Assembly: GCA_030610745.1 (NCBI GenBank)
Contig: JAUWRC010000068.1
Span: forward strand, 1 to 8,110
DNA: 8,110 nt
Direction of reading: 5' to 3'
DNA from: Clostridia bacterium
GTDB taxonomy: Bacteria; Aerophobota; Aerophobia; Aerophobales; AE-B3A
A program made the position numbers and the translations under genes. Under the pieces are notes generated by a model. The model was not told the origin of the DNA, did no database searches, and was given only the letters and a program-made list of their open reading frames with translations. Numbering within the stretch: the first letter of the stretch is position 1; each line of letters opens with the position of its first letter. This document shows positions 1 through 6,665 of the stretch, piece after piece.

Positions 1-791
1 CGGCCTACGCCGGCCAGGATTTCATCAGCAATAAGAAGGATGTTATTTTGGCCACAAAATTCAACAACTTTATCCCAGAAACCTTCCGGTGGAATAATCA
101 CTCCACCTGCTCCTATTACAGGCTCAAATACTATTGCAGCAACATTGTCTGAAGCATTAAAATAAACAGCTTCTTTGATAAAGTCTGCACAGTGAAGTTG
201 ACAACCTGGATATTTTAAGCCAAAAAAGCATCTGTAGCAATAAGCACAAGGGACTCTGACAGCATTCATTACTGGTCCAAATCCTTTCCCTATAAACCCT
301 GGACAGATTGTACGAGTCCCTAGAGTCTTACCATGGAAGCCTCGATAAAAGGAAATAAATTCATATTTATGAGTATAGGAAGTAGCAGCTTTCATTGCTG
401 CTTCCACTGTTTCCGATCCCCCACTGTAAAACTCAAAAGTGTCAATCCCTTCAGGAGTTTTGTTTAATAGAATCTTTAAGAGCTTAACTCTTTCTGGAGT
501 AGGATTATCATGTACATGCCATAATTTTTTTACTTGAGCTGTAAATTTCTGCACAACTTTGGGGTGGCAATTACCTGTGGAATTCGTTAATACGCCGGCG
601 GCAAAATCAATATAACAGTTCCCATCCACATCCCATAAGAGACTACCTTCCCCCCTTTCAAAAACTACAGGTCCTCTTCTCATTACTTTCATGTCCACTG
701 ATAAACCAGGAGTTATATACTTTTTTTCTTCTTCCCATATTTTTAAGGATTTTGGCCCGGGTGGGGCAACGACTATTCTTGGTCCATTCAT
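1..791 (-). CDS. Class III PLP-dependent aminotransferase (partial, C-terminus outside window)
   Basis: This gene reads on the minus strand from ATG at 791 and runs off the left edge after 263 codons; the family is usually 430-460 residues, so about 60% is present. Visible fold-type I motifs are YSGGSETVEAAMKAA (about 122-136; phosphate-cup region), FYRGFHGKT (148-156; aromatic residue that stacks on PLP), EPVIGAGGVIIPPEGFW (223-239) and LIADEILAGVGR (253-264; Asp256 should contact the PLP ring nitrogen). The Schiff-base lysine lies outside the window. Residues 182-201 hold a Cys-rich insert, C-x2-C-x2-C-x8-C-x3-C, seen in a subgroup annotated as 4-aminobutyrate or related amino-acid aminotransferases. 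The start is supported by AAGGAG just upstream. The donor amino acid cannot be told from sequence. It has no signal peptide, so it is cytoplasmic. It is transcribed from promoter copy A, shared with the two URO-D-fold genes. Confidence 0.9.
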   Translation of the reverse strand, partial: MNGPRIVVAPPGPKSLKIWEEEKKYITPGLSVDMKVMRRGPVVFERGEGSLLWDVDGNCYIDFAAGVLTNSTGNCHPKVVQKFTAQVKKLWHVHDNPTPERVKLLKILLNKTPEGIDTFEFYSGGSETVEAAMKAATSYTHKYEFISFYRGFHGKTLGTRTICPGFIGKGFGPVMNAVRVPCAYCYRCFFGLKYPGCQLHCADFIKEAVYFNASDNVAAIVFEPVIGAGGVIIPPEGFWDKVVEFCGQNNILLIADEILAGVG

Positions 792-812
792 AATTTATCT
801 CCTTTCGTCCTT

Positions 813-867
813 ATTTTATCAAACTCAACATTGGTATATCGTTTTACGATATTATATTACATAAATT
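813..867 (-). repeat. 55-bp duplicated promoter/leader module, copy A
   Basis: These 55 bases are identical to 2414-2468. They contain the -10 box, the operator and about 25 bases of untranslated leader. Divergence starts just before the Shine-Dalgarno site downstream and in the -35/-10 spacer upstream. Confidence 0.9.
836..852. promoter_or_regulatory. Palindromic operator A
   Basis: This is a perfect 7-3-7 inverted repeat, ATATCGT-TTT-ACGATAT. It overlaps the -10 box by two bases and spans the expected +1. The core matches TNGTNNNACNA, the pattern of FadR-type GntR regulators. The site is seen in sequence; the regulator family is inferred. The same 17 bp occur in copies B and C. Confidence 0.75.
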
Positions 868-879
868 AAATATCGTCAA
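851..879 (-). promoter_or_regulatory. Sigma-70 promoter, copy A (aminotransferase)
   Basis: On the minus strand TTGACG (874-879) is followed by a 17-base spacer and TATAAT (851-856), a near-consensus promoter firing into the aminotransferase. The -10 box runs straight into operator A, so a bound repressor would cover the start point. Confidence 0.85.
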
Positions 880-911
880 TTGGACGTTGGAGACCTGTTG
901 GGAAATAGAGA

Positions 912-1250
912 ATGGACAAAATTGTACACTTCCTCTCAGCCTCTCCAGAAGCTGAAATCACCGGTTGGACTCAGTATTCTGGAAACATCTACCGCTCCAA
1001 TGTAGGAACTGGCTGGGAATTCCATACCCTGTTTGAAAATGGGAAGATGGCCAGAAAGGCGGGTGAGTTTTACCTTGATACCTCGGCTGGGTACCTCTAT
1101 TACTGGGCACGAGATGGAGCCATAGCAGATCAAACAATAATAGCTCCAAAGGTTAAAAGGATAGTTTCTGTAATAGGAGCCAGCGAGAGTACCAGAGCAA
1201 AATATATCAAGTTTGAAGGGCTAACAAAAGCAAAGGAGCAGCAGAGCTAG
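912..1250 (+). pseudogene. Remnant of a right-handed beta-helix polysaccharide-active protein
   Basis: The 112-codon frame resembles the N-terminal part of large secreted parallel beta-helix proteins (glycosidase or lyase type). Recognisable pieces are EITGWTQYSGNIYRSNVGTG, then LFENGK, then GEFYLDTSAGYLYYW, IIAPKVKRIVSV and AKYIKFEGLT. In full-length relatives, which have several hundred residues, a longer segment normally separates the NGK and GE(F/W)YLD motifs, so an internal deletion is likely. The signal peptide and first beta-strand repeats are missing, an in-frame TAG lies at 906-908, and no convincing ribosome site precedes the ATG. The frame ends inside a terminator palindrome. A small functional protein cannot be excluded but looks unlikely. 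Family recognition is from motif memory and is moderate. Confidence 0.6.
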
Positions 1251-1266
1251 CTCTGCTGCTCCTTTT
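1232..1266. terminator. Strong palindromic (bidirectional) intrinsic terminator
   Basis: Bases 1232-1265 form a perfect 34-base palindrome: AAAGGAGCAGCAGAGCT followed by its exact reverse complement. On the plus strand it ends in a T run (1263-1267). On the minus strand it lies about 15 bases past the stop of the URO-D-fold gene and is followed by TTTGCTTTTG. It probably ends that gene and also stops plus-strand transcripts across the beta-helix remnant, whose TAG stop sits at the centre of the palindrome. Confidence 0.85.
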
Positions 1267-1280
1267 TATAGCAATAGCCA

Positions 1281-2393
1281 TTATTTATCATATTGCTTTA
1301 AGTATTTAAAATAATATTGAAAGTTTTTAAGGGGTACATCGGGTGGAACTGTATGGTCAAGAGTAGGCATATAACCCCTCCTCTCTTTAAAATATCCCAT
1401 TACTCGATCCACTTCACCCTCAATAGCTTTATAATCTTTGCTTAATGCCCGTTTATTAATCCCACCTACAATCATGAATTTATCTGGAAAATCTGAGTGA
1501 ATTTTTCTCACATCGTTTCCAGCCTGAACTTCAAAGGGAAATATTCCTGTAGCCCCACCTTCTAAGAAAAGTGGAATTAACTCCTGCAAATTCCCATCGC
1601 TGTCCACCCAAATATTTTTAATTCCTATATTTTTGAGGTGACTTATCAGCTCTTTATAATAAGGAAGGATGAATTGTCTAAAGAGTTTGGGAGAAATAAG
1701 GGGACCACTTTTATAAGCCATATCTTCATCTATTATAATAAGGTCAATATCCATCTCTCTAGCTATCCTGGTAAATATTGCTTTATTTAAATTTACCCAT
1801 TGGTGTTCTATATCATGGATAAGCCCTGGGTCATCAAAAAACGTGTAGAGGAGTTTTTCATCACCCAATAAGTTTCTTGCCAGCATAAAGGTACCGCATA
1901 AGGTAGTTGCCAGAGGCCACTGCCTGCCTTCTTCTCCATATTCTCTCTTTAATTGACTCCAATTCCCAAAACGCAGTTCTTCATTTAACTCTAATCGAGG
2001 CTTTATCTTTTCCCAGGTGAGGCGATCCTTAACCGGAAATTCAAGATATTGAGGCATTGAGGCATCTTCATTATTTTTAAAAACTTTTTTTATAATACCA
2101 TCGCCGTCCCGAATAATTCGGCAGTTTTGATCTTCTTCTATTATTTTTTCATCAAATCTAGGAGCAAATGGACAGATGCAAGCTCCAGCAATTTCTTGAG
2201 GCATCCAAACCATTTTATCAAAGCCAAAATATTCATCCAGGTCCCGGCCATATTTCTCTGGATCAAAATCAGTATTTAAGCCCTCTTTTTTCCATCCTTT
2301 CAGAGTGGTAGGCCAAAAACCTGGATTCCAACGAAAATAACGGTCTACCTCTTTTCTTTGGCAGCAAGCTGAGAATCTTTCTCTTGCATTCAT
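1281..2393 (-). CDS. URO-D/MtaA-fold protein lacking the zinc motif
   Basis: A 370-residue TIM-barrel protein of the uroporphyrinogen decarboxylase family, the length usual for MtaA/CmuA-like members. Start ATG at 2393 has GAGGAG four bases upstream. Family signatures in order: N-terminal MNARERFSACCQRKEVDRYF, IIIDEDMAYKSGPLISPKLFRQFILPYY (about 219-246), VDSDGN (263-268), FPFEVQAGNDVRKI (285-298), VGGINKRAL (309-317) and LDHTVPPDVPL (345-355). Zinc-dependent methyltransferases of the fold carry HxCG where this protein has DSDG, so a thiol-activating zinc site of that type is absent. The N-terminus lacks the substrate-binding arginines typical of haem-pathway HemE, and no other haem genes are nearby, so true uroporphyrinogen decarboxylase activity is unlikely. 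Substrate unknown. It is a single-gene unit: promoter copy B upstream, palindromic terminator downstream. Confidence 0.88.
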   Translation of the reverse strand: MNARERFSACCQRKEVDRYFRWNPGFWPTTLKGWKKEGLNTDFDPEKYGRDLDEYFGFDKMVWMPQEIAGACICPFAPRFDEKIIEEDQNCRIIRDGDGIIKKVFKNNEDASMPQYLEFPVKDRLTWEKIKPRLELNEELRFGNWSQLKREYGEEGRQWPLATTLCGTFMLARNLLGDEKLLYTFFDDPGLIHDIEHQWVNLNKAIFTRIAREMDIDLIIIDEDMAYKSGPLISPKLFRQFILPYYKELISHLKNIGIKNIWVDSDGNLQELIPLFLEGGATGIFPFEVQAGNDVRKIHSDFPDKFMIVGGINKRALSKDYKAIEGEVDRVMGYFKERRGYMPTLDHTVPPDVPLKNFQYYFKYLKQYDK

Positions 2394-2413
2394 AATGCTC
2401 CTCTTTCCTTCTC

Positions 2414-2468
2414 ATTTTATCAAACTCAACATTGGTATATCGTTTTACGATATTATATTACATAAATT
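2414..2468 (-). repeat. 55-bp duplicated promoter/leader module, copy B
   Basis: Identical base for base to 813-867. The leader part carries no coding sequence, so its identity points to recent duplication or strong constraint. Confidence 0.9.
2437..2453. promoter_or_regulatory. Palindromic operator B
   Basis: The same 17-bp 7-3-7 palindrome as at 836-852, in the same position relative to the -10 box (two-base overlap). Confidence 0.75.
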
Positions 2469-2482
2469 TGAAATATTGTCAA
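2452..2482 (-). promoter_or_regulatory. Sigma-70 promoter, copy B (zinc-less URO-D-fold gene)
   Basis: On the minus strand TTGACA (2477-2482), a 19-base spacer and TATAAT (2452-2457). The spacer is two bases longer than in copy A and longer than ideal. It drives the gene starting at 2393. Confidence 0.8.
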
Positions 2483-2645
2483 TCAACCGAATTAAGTCCC
2501 TGAGCCTTCTTTGCTGTTCCTCGACGAGAAGAAAATAAAGCGAATAAGACATCCAGAATCAGACCTTCCTTCGAAATCAGGCCTATTCCTGGTATGCCGC
2601 AAGATAAGACTTTCCCGAAGATGCCCTCCACCAAGGACAATTTTG

Positions 2646-2677
2646 CAGAGGAGTGGATATTTTTGTCCACTCCTCTG
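2646..2677. repeat. Perfect 12-bp hairpin, role unknown
   Basis: CAGAGGAGTGGA and its exact reverse complement are separated by the 8-base loop TATTTTTG. There is no good U tract (AACTTTTC on plus, CAAAATTG on minus). Both flanking promoters point away from it, so no known transcript needs a terminator here. It could be a remnant of a mobile-element end or an RNA structure. Confidence 0.6.
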
Positions 2678-2868
2678 AACTTTTCAAAGGCTTCAAACCC
2701 AGACAAGGATGCAGAAAATGTTGGCAGAGCTGCTCAAAATAGAAAAATTGGTATTTTAAACCAAATCCTATATCAAGAGTTTTTGAAAATTGCCCACATA
2801 GCGATAGAGCTCAGAGAGACTTTGAGAGGTTTTGTTCAGAAAGGTTTTTTATTTTATAGAGGAATTCT

Positions 2869-2881
2869 AAAAACTGGGGGA
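2869..2881 (+). repeat. 13-mer shared with 6805-6817 (inverted)
   Basis: AAAAACTGGGGGA occurs here on the plus strand and at 6805-6817 on the minus strand. In both places it is followed by AGG or GGG and preceded by a GGTTTTT-ATT tract, with 16 extra bases between tract and 13-mer in this copy. It may mark related element ends. Confidence 0.35.
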
Positions 2882-2963
2882 AGGTAAAATCAGGAGGATT
2901 TTTTGCTGGTTTTTTAGATTTGCTTGGGATGAAGGGACTTTTTCAGCATCTCCCAACGTCCAA

Positions 2964-2994
2964 TTGACAATTTCAGAATTAGCTGTAATATAAT
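2964..2994 (+). promoter_or_regulatory. Sigma-70 promoter, copy C (HSCG-type URO-D-fold gene)
   Basis: TTGACA (2964-2969), a 19-base spacer and TATAAT (2989-2994) on the plus strand. The block 2984-3019 is identical to the complement of 826-861. Upstream, AACGTCCAATTGAC also matches copy A. The predicted leader to the ATG at 3153 is about 150 bases, much longer than for copies A and B. Confidence 0.82.
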
Positions 2995-3009
2995 ATCGTA
3001 AAACGATAT
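2993..3009. promoter_or_regulatory. Palindromic operator C
   Basis: ATATCGT-AAA-ACGATAT, the same 17-bp palindrome as operators A and B in inverted orientation, again overlapping the last two bases of the -10 box. Confidence 0.75.
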
Positions 3010-3032
3010 ACCAATGTTGGACAGGGTGATAA

Positions 3033-3152
3033 ACAATTGACTGGAATGAATTTGATCTTAAATTCGATGAAGAAAATATTTGGTTTAGAAAAAGCTATGA
3101 ATTTTTTAAACTGGCTGTAGAACAAAGTAATGGCAATAAAGGAGAAAACAAA
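3033..3152 (+). other. Orphan in-frame coding-like tail upstream of the second URO-D-fold gene
   Basis: Forty codons stay open in the same frame as the ATG at 3153, after a TAA at 3030-3032. The translation includes IDWNEFDLKFDEENIWF and RKSYEFFKLAVEQSNG, with the mix of acidic, aromatic and hydrophobic residues expected of real protein. It has no ATG, GTG or TTG start in frame and does not look like URO-D sequence. It may be the C-terminal scrap of a deleted gene next to which promoter C was placed. I cannot name the parent family. Confidence 0.4.
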
Positions 3153-4211
3153 ATGACCTCTCAAGAGAGAATAAAGTGTGTTTTAAGACACGAGGAGCCA
3201 GACCAGGTACCTATTTATGATAGTCTCTGGGAAGCAACCATAAACAGGTGGAAAAGGGAAGGACTTCCCGATAATATTCCAGTGGAAGAGTACTTTGGCT
3301 ACGAGATAGTTCTGATTGGCTTCGATTCTTCACCTCGCTTCCCCATAAAAACTTTGAAGAAGACCAATGCCTTTATTATTCAAACTACCTCAACAGGGGC
3401 AGTAAATAAAAATTTTCGGGATTATCCTACTACTCCTGAGTTAATTGACCGCCCCATAAAGGAAAAGAAAGATTGGCCGCCAATAAAGGAAAGACTCTAT
3501 CCCGATTATACTCGAGTGGACTGGGTCTCAGCTTTTAACACTTATCAAACAGCCAGAAGTGAGGGTAAGTTCATTGTTTGTAGTGGGAGTTGGGGTTATG
3601 ATGGACTTCAAAGTTACATGAGATCCGACCAGCTATTGATGGCTATGGCTGATGACCCTGATTGGGTAAAGGATATGATATTAACTTCAGCCAACCTTCA
3701 CTTAAAGATGATGGAAATGATGCTCGAAAAAGGATTCAAGTTTGATGGAGCTTTCTTTTTCAACGATATGGGTTATCGCAATGCGCTTCTCTTTTCTCCC
3801 CAGACCTACCGCAAGACTCATAAAGAAGCAGATGAGATGGTATATTCCTTTTGCCATAAACATAACATGCCCATAATCCTGCATTCCTGCGGACGTGTAA
3901 AGGAGATTATTCCTGATTTAATTGAAGTAGGCCTTGACTGCCTGCAACCACTAGAAGTTAAGGCGGGAATGGATGTAAGAGAATTAAAGAGAGAGTATGG
4001 AGATAAGCTTTCCTTTATGGGAGGAATAGATGTAAGGGCTATGGCCGATCCCGATCCTCGTGTTATAGAAGAGGAAATAAGAAGTAAATTTGAAGTAGCT
4101 AAAAAAGGAGGGGGGTATATCTATCATTCAGACCATTCCATTCCTAAAAATGTTAGTTTTAAGCAGTACAAAAGGGTAATGGAGCTAGTTAGAAAATACG
4201 GCAAATATTAG
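3153..4211 (+). CDS. URO-D/MtaA-fold protein with HSCG zinc motif (putative methyltransferase)
   Basis: A 352-residue TIM-barrel protein of the uroporphyrinogen decarboxylase family. It begins MTSQERIKCVLRHEEPDQVP, the standard start of MtaA/CmuA-like members, and AAGGAG lies eight to ten bases before the ATG, so the open frame upstream is not part of it. Other motifs: FFFNDMGYRNALLFSPQTYR (201-220), LHSCGRVKEIIPDLIEVG (243-260), QPLEVKAGMDVREL (265-278), MGGIDVRAM (289-297) and YHSDHSIPKNVS (324-335). HSCG (244-247) matches the His-x-Cys pair that binds zinc in coenzyme M and related methyltransferases; a third ligand is not certain. Methyl transfer from a corrinoid protein or methylated substrate is the best family-based guess, but no corrinoid protein is in the window. 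It is expressed from promoter C, so is probably co-regulated with the aminotransferase and its zinc-less paralogue. Confidence 0.88.
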   Translation: MTSQERIKCVLRHEEPDQVPIYDSLWEATINRWKREGLPDNIPVEEYFGYEIVLIGFDSSPRFPIKTLKKTNAFIIQTTSTGAVNKNFRDYPTTPELIDRPIKEKKDWPPIKERLYPDYTRVDWVSAFNTYQTARSEGKFIVCSGSWGYDGLQSYMRSDQLLMAMADDPDWVKDMILTSANLHLKMMEMMLEKGFKFDGAFFFNDMGYRNALLFSPQTYRKTHKEADEMVYSFCHKHNMPIILHSCGRVKEIIPDLIEVGLDCLQPLEVKAGMDVRELKREYGDKLSFMGGIDVRAMADPDPRVIEEEIRSKFEVAKKGGGYIYHSDHSIPKNVSFKQYKRVMELVRKYGKY

Positions 4212-4254
4212 CTAAAATGAAATAAATGCTAAAGTCTTGCCTATTTTCCCTGAA

Positions 4255-4289
4255 AAAAATGGGATGTGTCCCTATTTTTCCCTATTTTT
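4255..4289. terminator. Hairpin with T tract between convergent genes
   Basis: AAAAATGGGA, loop TGTG, then TCCCTATTTTT forms a stem with one bulged T, followed by a second copy of CCCTATTTTT (4280-4289). It lies 44 bases after the URO-D-fold stop on plus and about 70 bases after the GH3 stop on minus, so it can serve both as a terminator. Similar GGGA-TCCC hairpins flanked by A/T runs also occur near REP-associated transposase remnants, an alternative origin. Confidence 0.6.
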
Positions 4290-4355
4290 CCATGCCGTCC
4301 ATGCCAAAGGCGCTCCATCCCTGAACGAGAACTCCTTGCTCAGCAGCAAACCTCT

Positions 4356-6665
4356 TCACTTAACTTCAAAACTCCCTTCCAAACGTATATCTTCTGAGGA
4401 ACTTCCTATCATTACCTCAAAGATTCCCGGTTCCACAACCAAATCCATATTAATGTCATAAAAAGCCAAATCCTGGGGGAGAAGAGTGAAGTTTACCCTC
4501 TTCTTCTGCCCTGGCTCAAGAGCTATTCTTTCAAATCTTTTGAGTTCCTTGATGGGTCTGGCTACGGTGGCTACTTTATCATTAATGTATAATTGAACTA
4601 CTTCATCTCCTTTGTATCTGCCAACATTTTTTACATCTATACTGATATTTATTTTTTCCTGGGGACTTATTTTTCCAAGATTTATTTTGAGATTACTATA
4701 TTCAAATTTCGTATAACTTAATCCATAACCAAAGGGAAATAGGGCTTGTTTTCCCCTTAGGTCAACATAATCATAACCTCTGCCTGTCGGTTTATGATTG
4801 TAAAAAAGGGGAAGCTGGCCAGTGGTTTTGGGGAATGTTATCGGTAAGCGACCGGCTGGGTTATAATCACCGAATAAAACCTCACCAATGGCACTGCCTC
4901 CTTCTTCTCCTGGATACCAGGCTTCAACTACTGCCCCTACGGTATCTATCCATTTACTCATAGTGATAGCACTTCCATTGATAAGCACTACAACTACAGG
5001 TGTCCGGGTACTGGATATTTCCTTAATTAAATCTTCCTGCACCCCGGGCAAATCCAAATTACATCTATCTTTACCCTCGCCTTCTGTTTTTTCAGAATTT
5101 CCTACAAACAAAATAGCTACATCGGATTTTTTAGCTATTTTTATAGCTTCCTCAAAACCTTTTCTAGAACTACCAGTTAATTTGCAGCCTTCAGTAAAAT
5201 AAACCTGGGTATTTTTATTTTCTTGGGAAACCTTATTCTTAATTCCTTCTAAAGGTGTAACCACCTTTATCCCATAGCCACTATATCCTCCAACTCTTAC
5301 CTCATCTGCATTAGGGCCTATAAGGGCAATAGATTTTAAATCCCCATGTAAAGGCAAAATGCCATCATTCTTTAATAAAACTATTGCCTCTCTGGCTGCT
5401 TTTAAAGCTAATTTTCTGTGTTTTTCACAGGTGCAAATCTTTTCAGCATCTTCAGGGTTAACATAAGGCTCATCAAATAAGCCCAACCAGAATTTGACCT
5501 TTAAAATTCTACGAGCTGCCTCGTCAATTACCTCCTGGGATAGTTTTCCTTCCTTAACTAACCTTAGAAGTTCCTCAAAACAATCGCTTCCAGGAAGCTC
5601 TATATCTAATCCTGCCTCTATAGCTTTTTTAGCCGCTTCGGCCTTTGTCCTGGCCACTTTATGTAGAGTATGTATCTGTATAACAGAACCATAGTCTGAG
5701 ACTACAAACCCTTTAAATCCCCATTCTTTTCTTAAAACATCGGTTAAAAGCCACTTATTTGAGGAACAGGGTATCCCATCAAGAGAATTATATGCTGTCA
5801 TAATAGATAAAGCACCTGCTTCTTTTATACAAGCTTTGAAAGCAGGAAAATAAATTTCTCTCAGGATTCGCTCGGAGAGATGAATCTCGTTGCTATCCCG
5901 CCCTCCATCGCCGACGAAATTGGCGGCAAAGTGCTTAGGAGTAGCTGCCACCTTCTGGCCTTGAACGCCCTTGACGAAAGAGATAGCCATAGAGGAGGTC
6001 AGGTAAGGGTCTTCGCCATAAGTTTCCTCGGTTCTTCCACATCTTGAGTCTCTGGCGATATTGATAGTTGGGGAAAGGCATTGGTGAATACCGCGTGCTC
6101 TCGTTTCTTTTCCAATGGCTGTGGCTACCTCTTTCATTAAATCTGGGTCCCAAGTGCTGGCCAGAGCTATTGATTGAGGAAAAATTGAAGAGCCTTTAGC
6201 TATGCATCCATGTAGGCATTCATCATGGATTATTACCGGTATTCCCAGATGAGTCTCTTTAAGAGCAAATTTTTGAATTTTGTTAGCAAGTTCTGCACTT
6301 TCTTCAGGAGAAAATGGCCTAAGGGTACAGCTCAACTGACCTACGCCATATTTTTCCTTCTCTACAAGTGTTTCTTTGTAGTGCTTTCTCCAGAAATGAG
6401 TTGACATAGCTTCTAGAATGTCTTTTTCTTCAAAAATTATTTTAGAAAATAACCCCTCAAGCTTTTTTCTTTTATCCTCTGATAAACCCTCAACCTCAAA
6501 AAGCTTAGAAAATGTTTTCCATAAAGGCCATTCTTTTGCCTTTAATTGGCTGATTTTTTCTTCCAGACTCATTCTCCCAAGTAAATCCTCAACTCTTCTT
6601 TCTACAGGTTGAGTAGAATCTAGATAAATCAGCTTTTTCTTGCTGGACTGCTTATTTAAGCTCAT
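4356..6665 (-). CDS. Glycoside hydrolase family 3 enzyme (beta-glucosidase/xylosidase type), intracellular
   Basis: A three-domain GH3 enzyme of 769 residues if it starts at ATG 6665, which has AGAGG five bases upstream. A GTG at 6680 would add five residues but has a poorer ribosome site. In 769-residue numbering: N-terminal TIM barrel with RMSLEEKISQL (31-41), GIPVIIHDECLHG (141-153), RTEETYGEDPYL (211-222), TPKHFAANF (242-250) and nucleophile Asp324 in GFVVSDYGS. The second domain has IVLLKNDGILPL (428-439) and TEGEGKDRCNLDLPG (527-541), where Glu528 or Glu530 is the likely acid/base. A C-terminal FnIII-like domain follows FPFGYGLSYTKFEY (643-656). There is no signal peptide, so it probably cleaves imported oligosaccharides. 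SDYG instead of SDW is common in xylosidase/broad-specificity members; the exact sugar is not determined. An unusually long insert (about 45-105) precedes the YGVGQL motif. Confidence 0.93.
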   Translation of the reverse strand: MSLNKQSSKKKLIYLDSTQPVERRVEDLLGRMSLEEKISQLKAKEWPLWKTFSKLFEVEGLSEDKRKKLEGLFSKIIFEEKDILEAMSTHFWRKHYKETLVEKEKYGVGQLSCTLRPFSPEESAELANKIQKFALKETHLGIPVIIHDECLHGCIAKGSSIFPQSIALASTWDPDLMKEVATAIGKETRARGIHQCLSPTINIARDSRCGRTEETYGEDPYLTSSMAISFVKGVQGQKVAATPKHFAANFVGDGGRDSNEIHLSERILREIYFPAFKACIKEAGALSIMTAYNSLDGIPCSSNKWLLTDVLRKEWGFKGFVVSDYGSVIQIHTLHKVARTKAEAAKKAIEAGLDIELPGSDCFEELLRLVKEGKLSQEVIDEAARRILKVKFWLGLFDEPYVNPEDAEKICTCEKHRKLALKAAREAIVLLKNDGILPLHGDLKSIALIGPNADEVRVGGYSGYGIKVVTPLEGIKNKVSQENKNTQVYFTEGCKLTGSSRKGFEEAIKIAKKSDVAILFVGNSEKTEGEGKDRCNLDLPGVQEDLIKEISSTRTPVVVVLINGSAITMSKWIDTVGAVVEAWYPGEEGGSAIGEVLFGDYNPAGRLPITFPKTTGQLPLFYNHKPTGRGYDYVDLRGKQALFPFGYGLSYTKFEYSNLKINLGKISPQEKINISIDVKNVGRYKGDEVVQLYINDKVATVARPIKELKRFERIALEPGQKKRVNFTLLPQDLAFYDINMDLVVEPGIFEVMIGSSSEDIRLEGSFEVK

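Larger units (their letters stand above)
2483..2963. other. Intergenic stretch between two divergent promoters, no recognised gene
   Basis: About 480 bases lie between promoter B (leftward) and promoter C (rightward). Frames of 75 codons (minus, ending near 2479) and 97 codons (plus, 2594-2887) exist but overlap each other, lack ribosome sites and show no family I recognise. The stretch contains the 2646-2677 hairpin, AT-rich sequence, and the 13-mer AAAAACTGGGGGA (2869-2881) that recurs inverted at 6805-6817. Decayed coding or mobile DNA is possible but not shown. Confidence 0.5.

Noticed and set aside
836..852. LacI-type reading of operators A-C centred on CG
   Set aside because: A CG-centred alignment gives only partial symmetry, while the 7-3-7 palindrome is perfect in all three copies.
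1281..2393. Haem-pathway HemE assignment
   Set aside because: The gene lacks the HemE N-terminal signature and no haem biosynthesis neighbours are present; MtaA/CmuA-like is a better fit.
2479..2706. 75-codon minus-strand frame overlapping promoter B
   Set aside because: No ribosome site, no recognised family, overlaps the -35 box and the perfect hairpin; better explained as chance.
2594..2887. 97-codon plus-strand frame
   Set aside because: No Shine-Dalgarno site or promoter, no recognised motif, and it reads through the 12-bp hairpin; not supported as a gene.
4237..4461. 74-codon plus-strand frame
   Set aside because: It overlaps the terminator hairpin and the antisense of the GH3 3' end, with no ribosome site.
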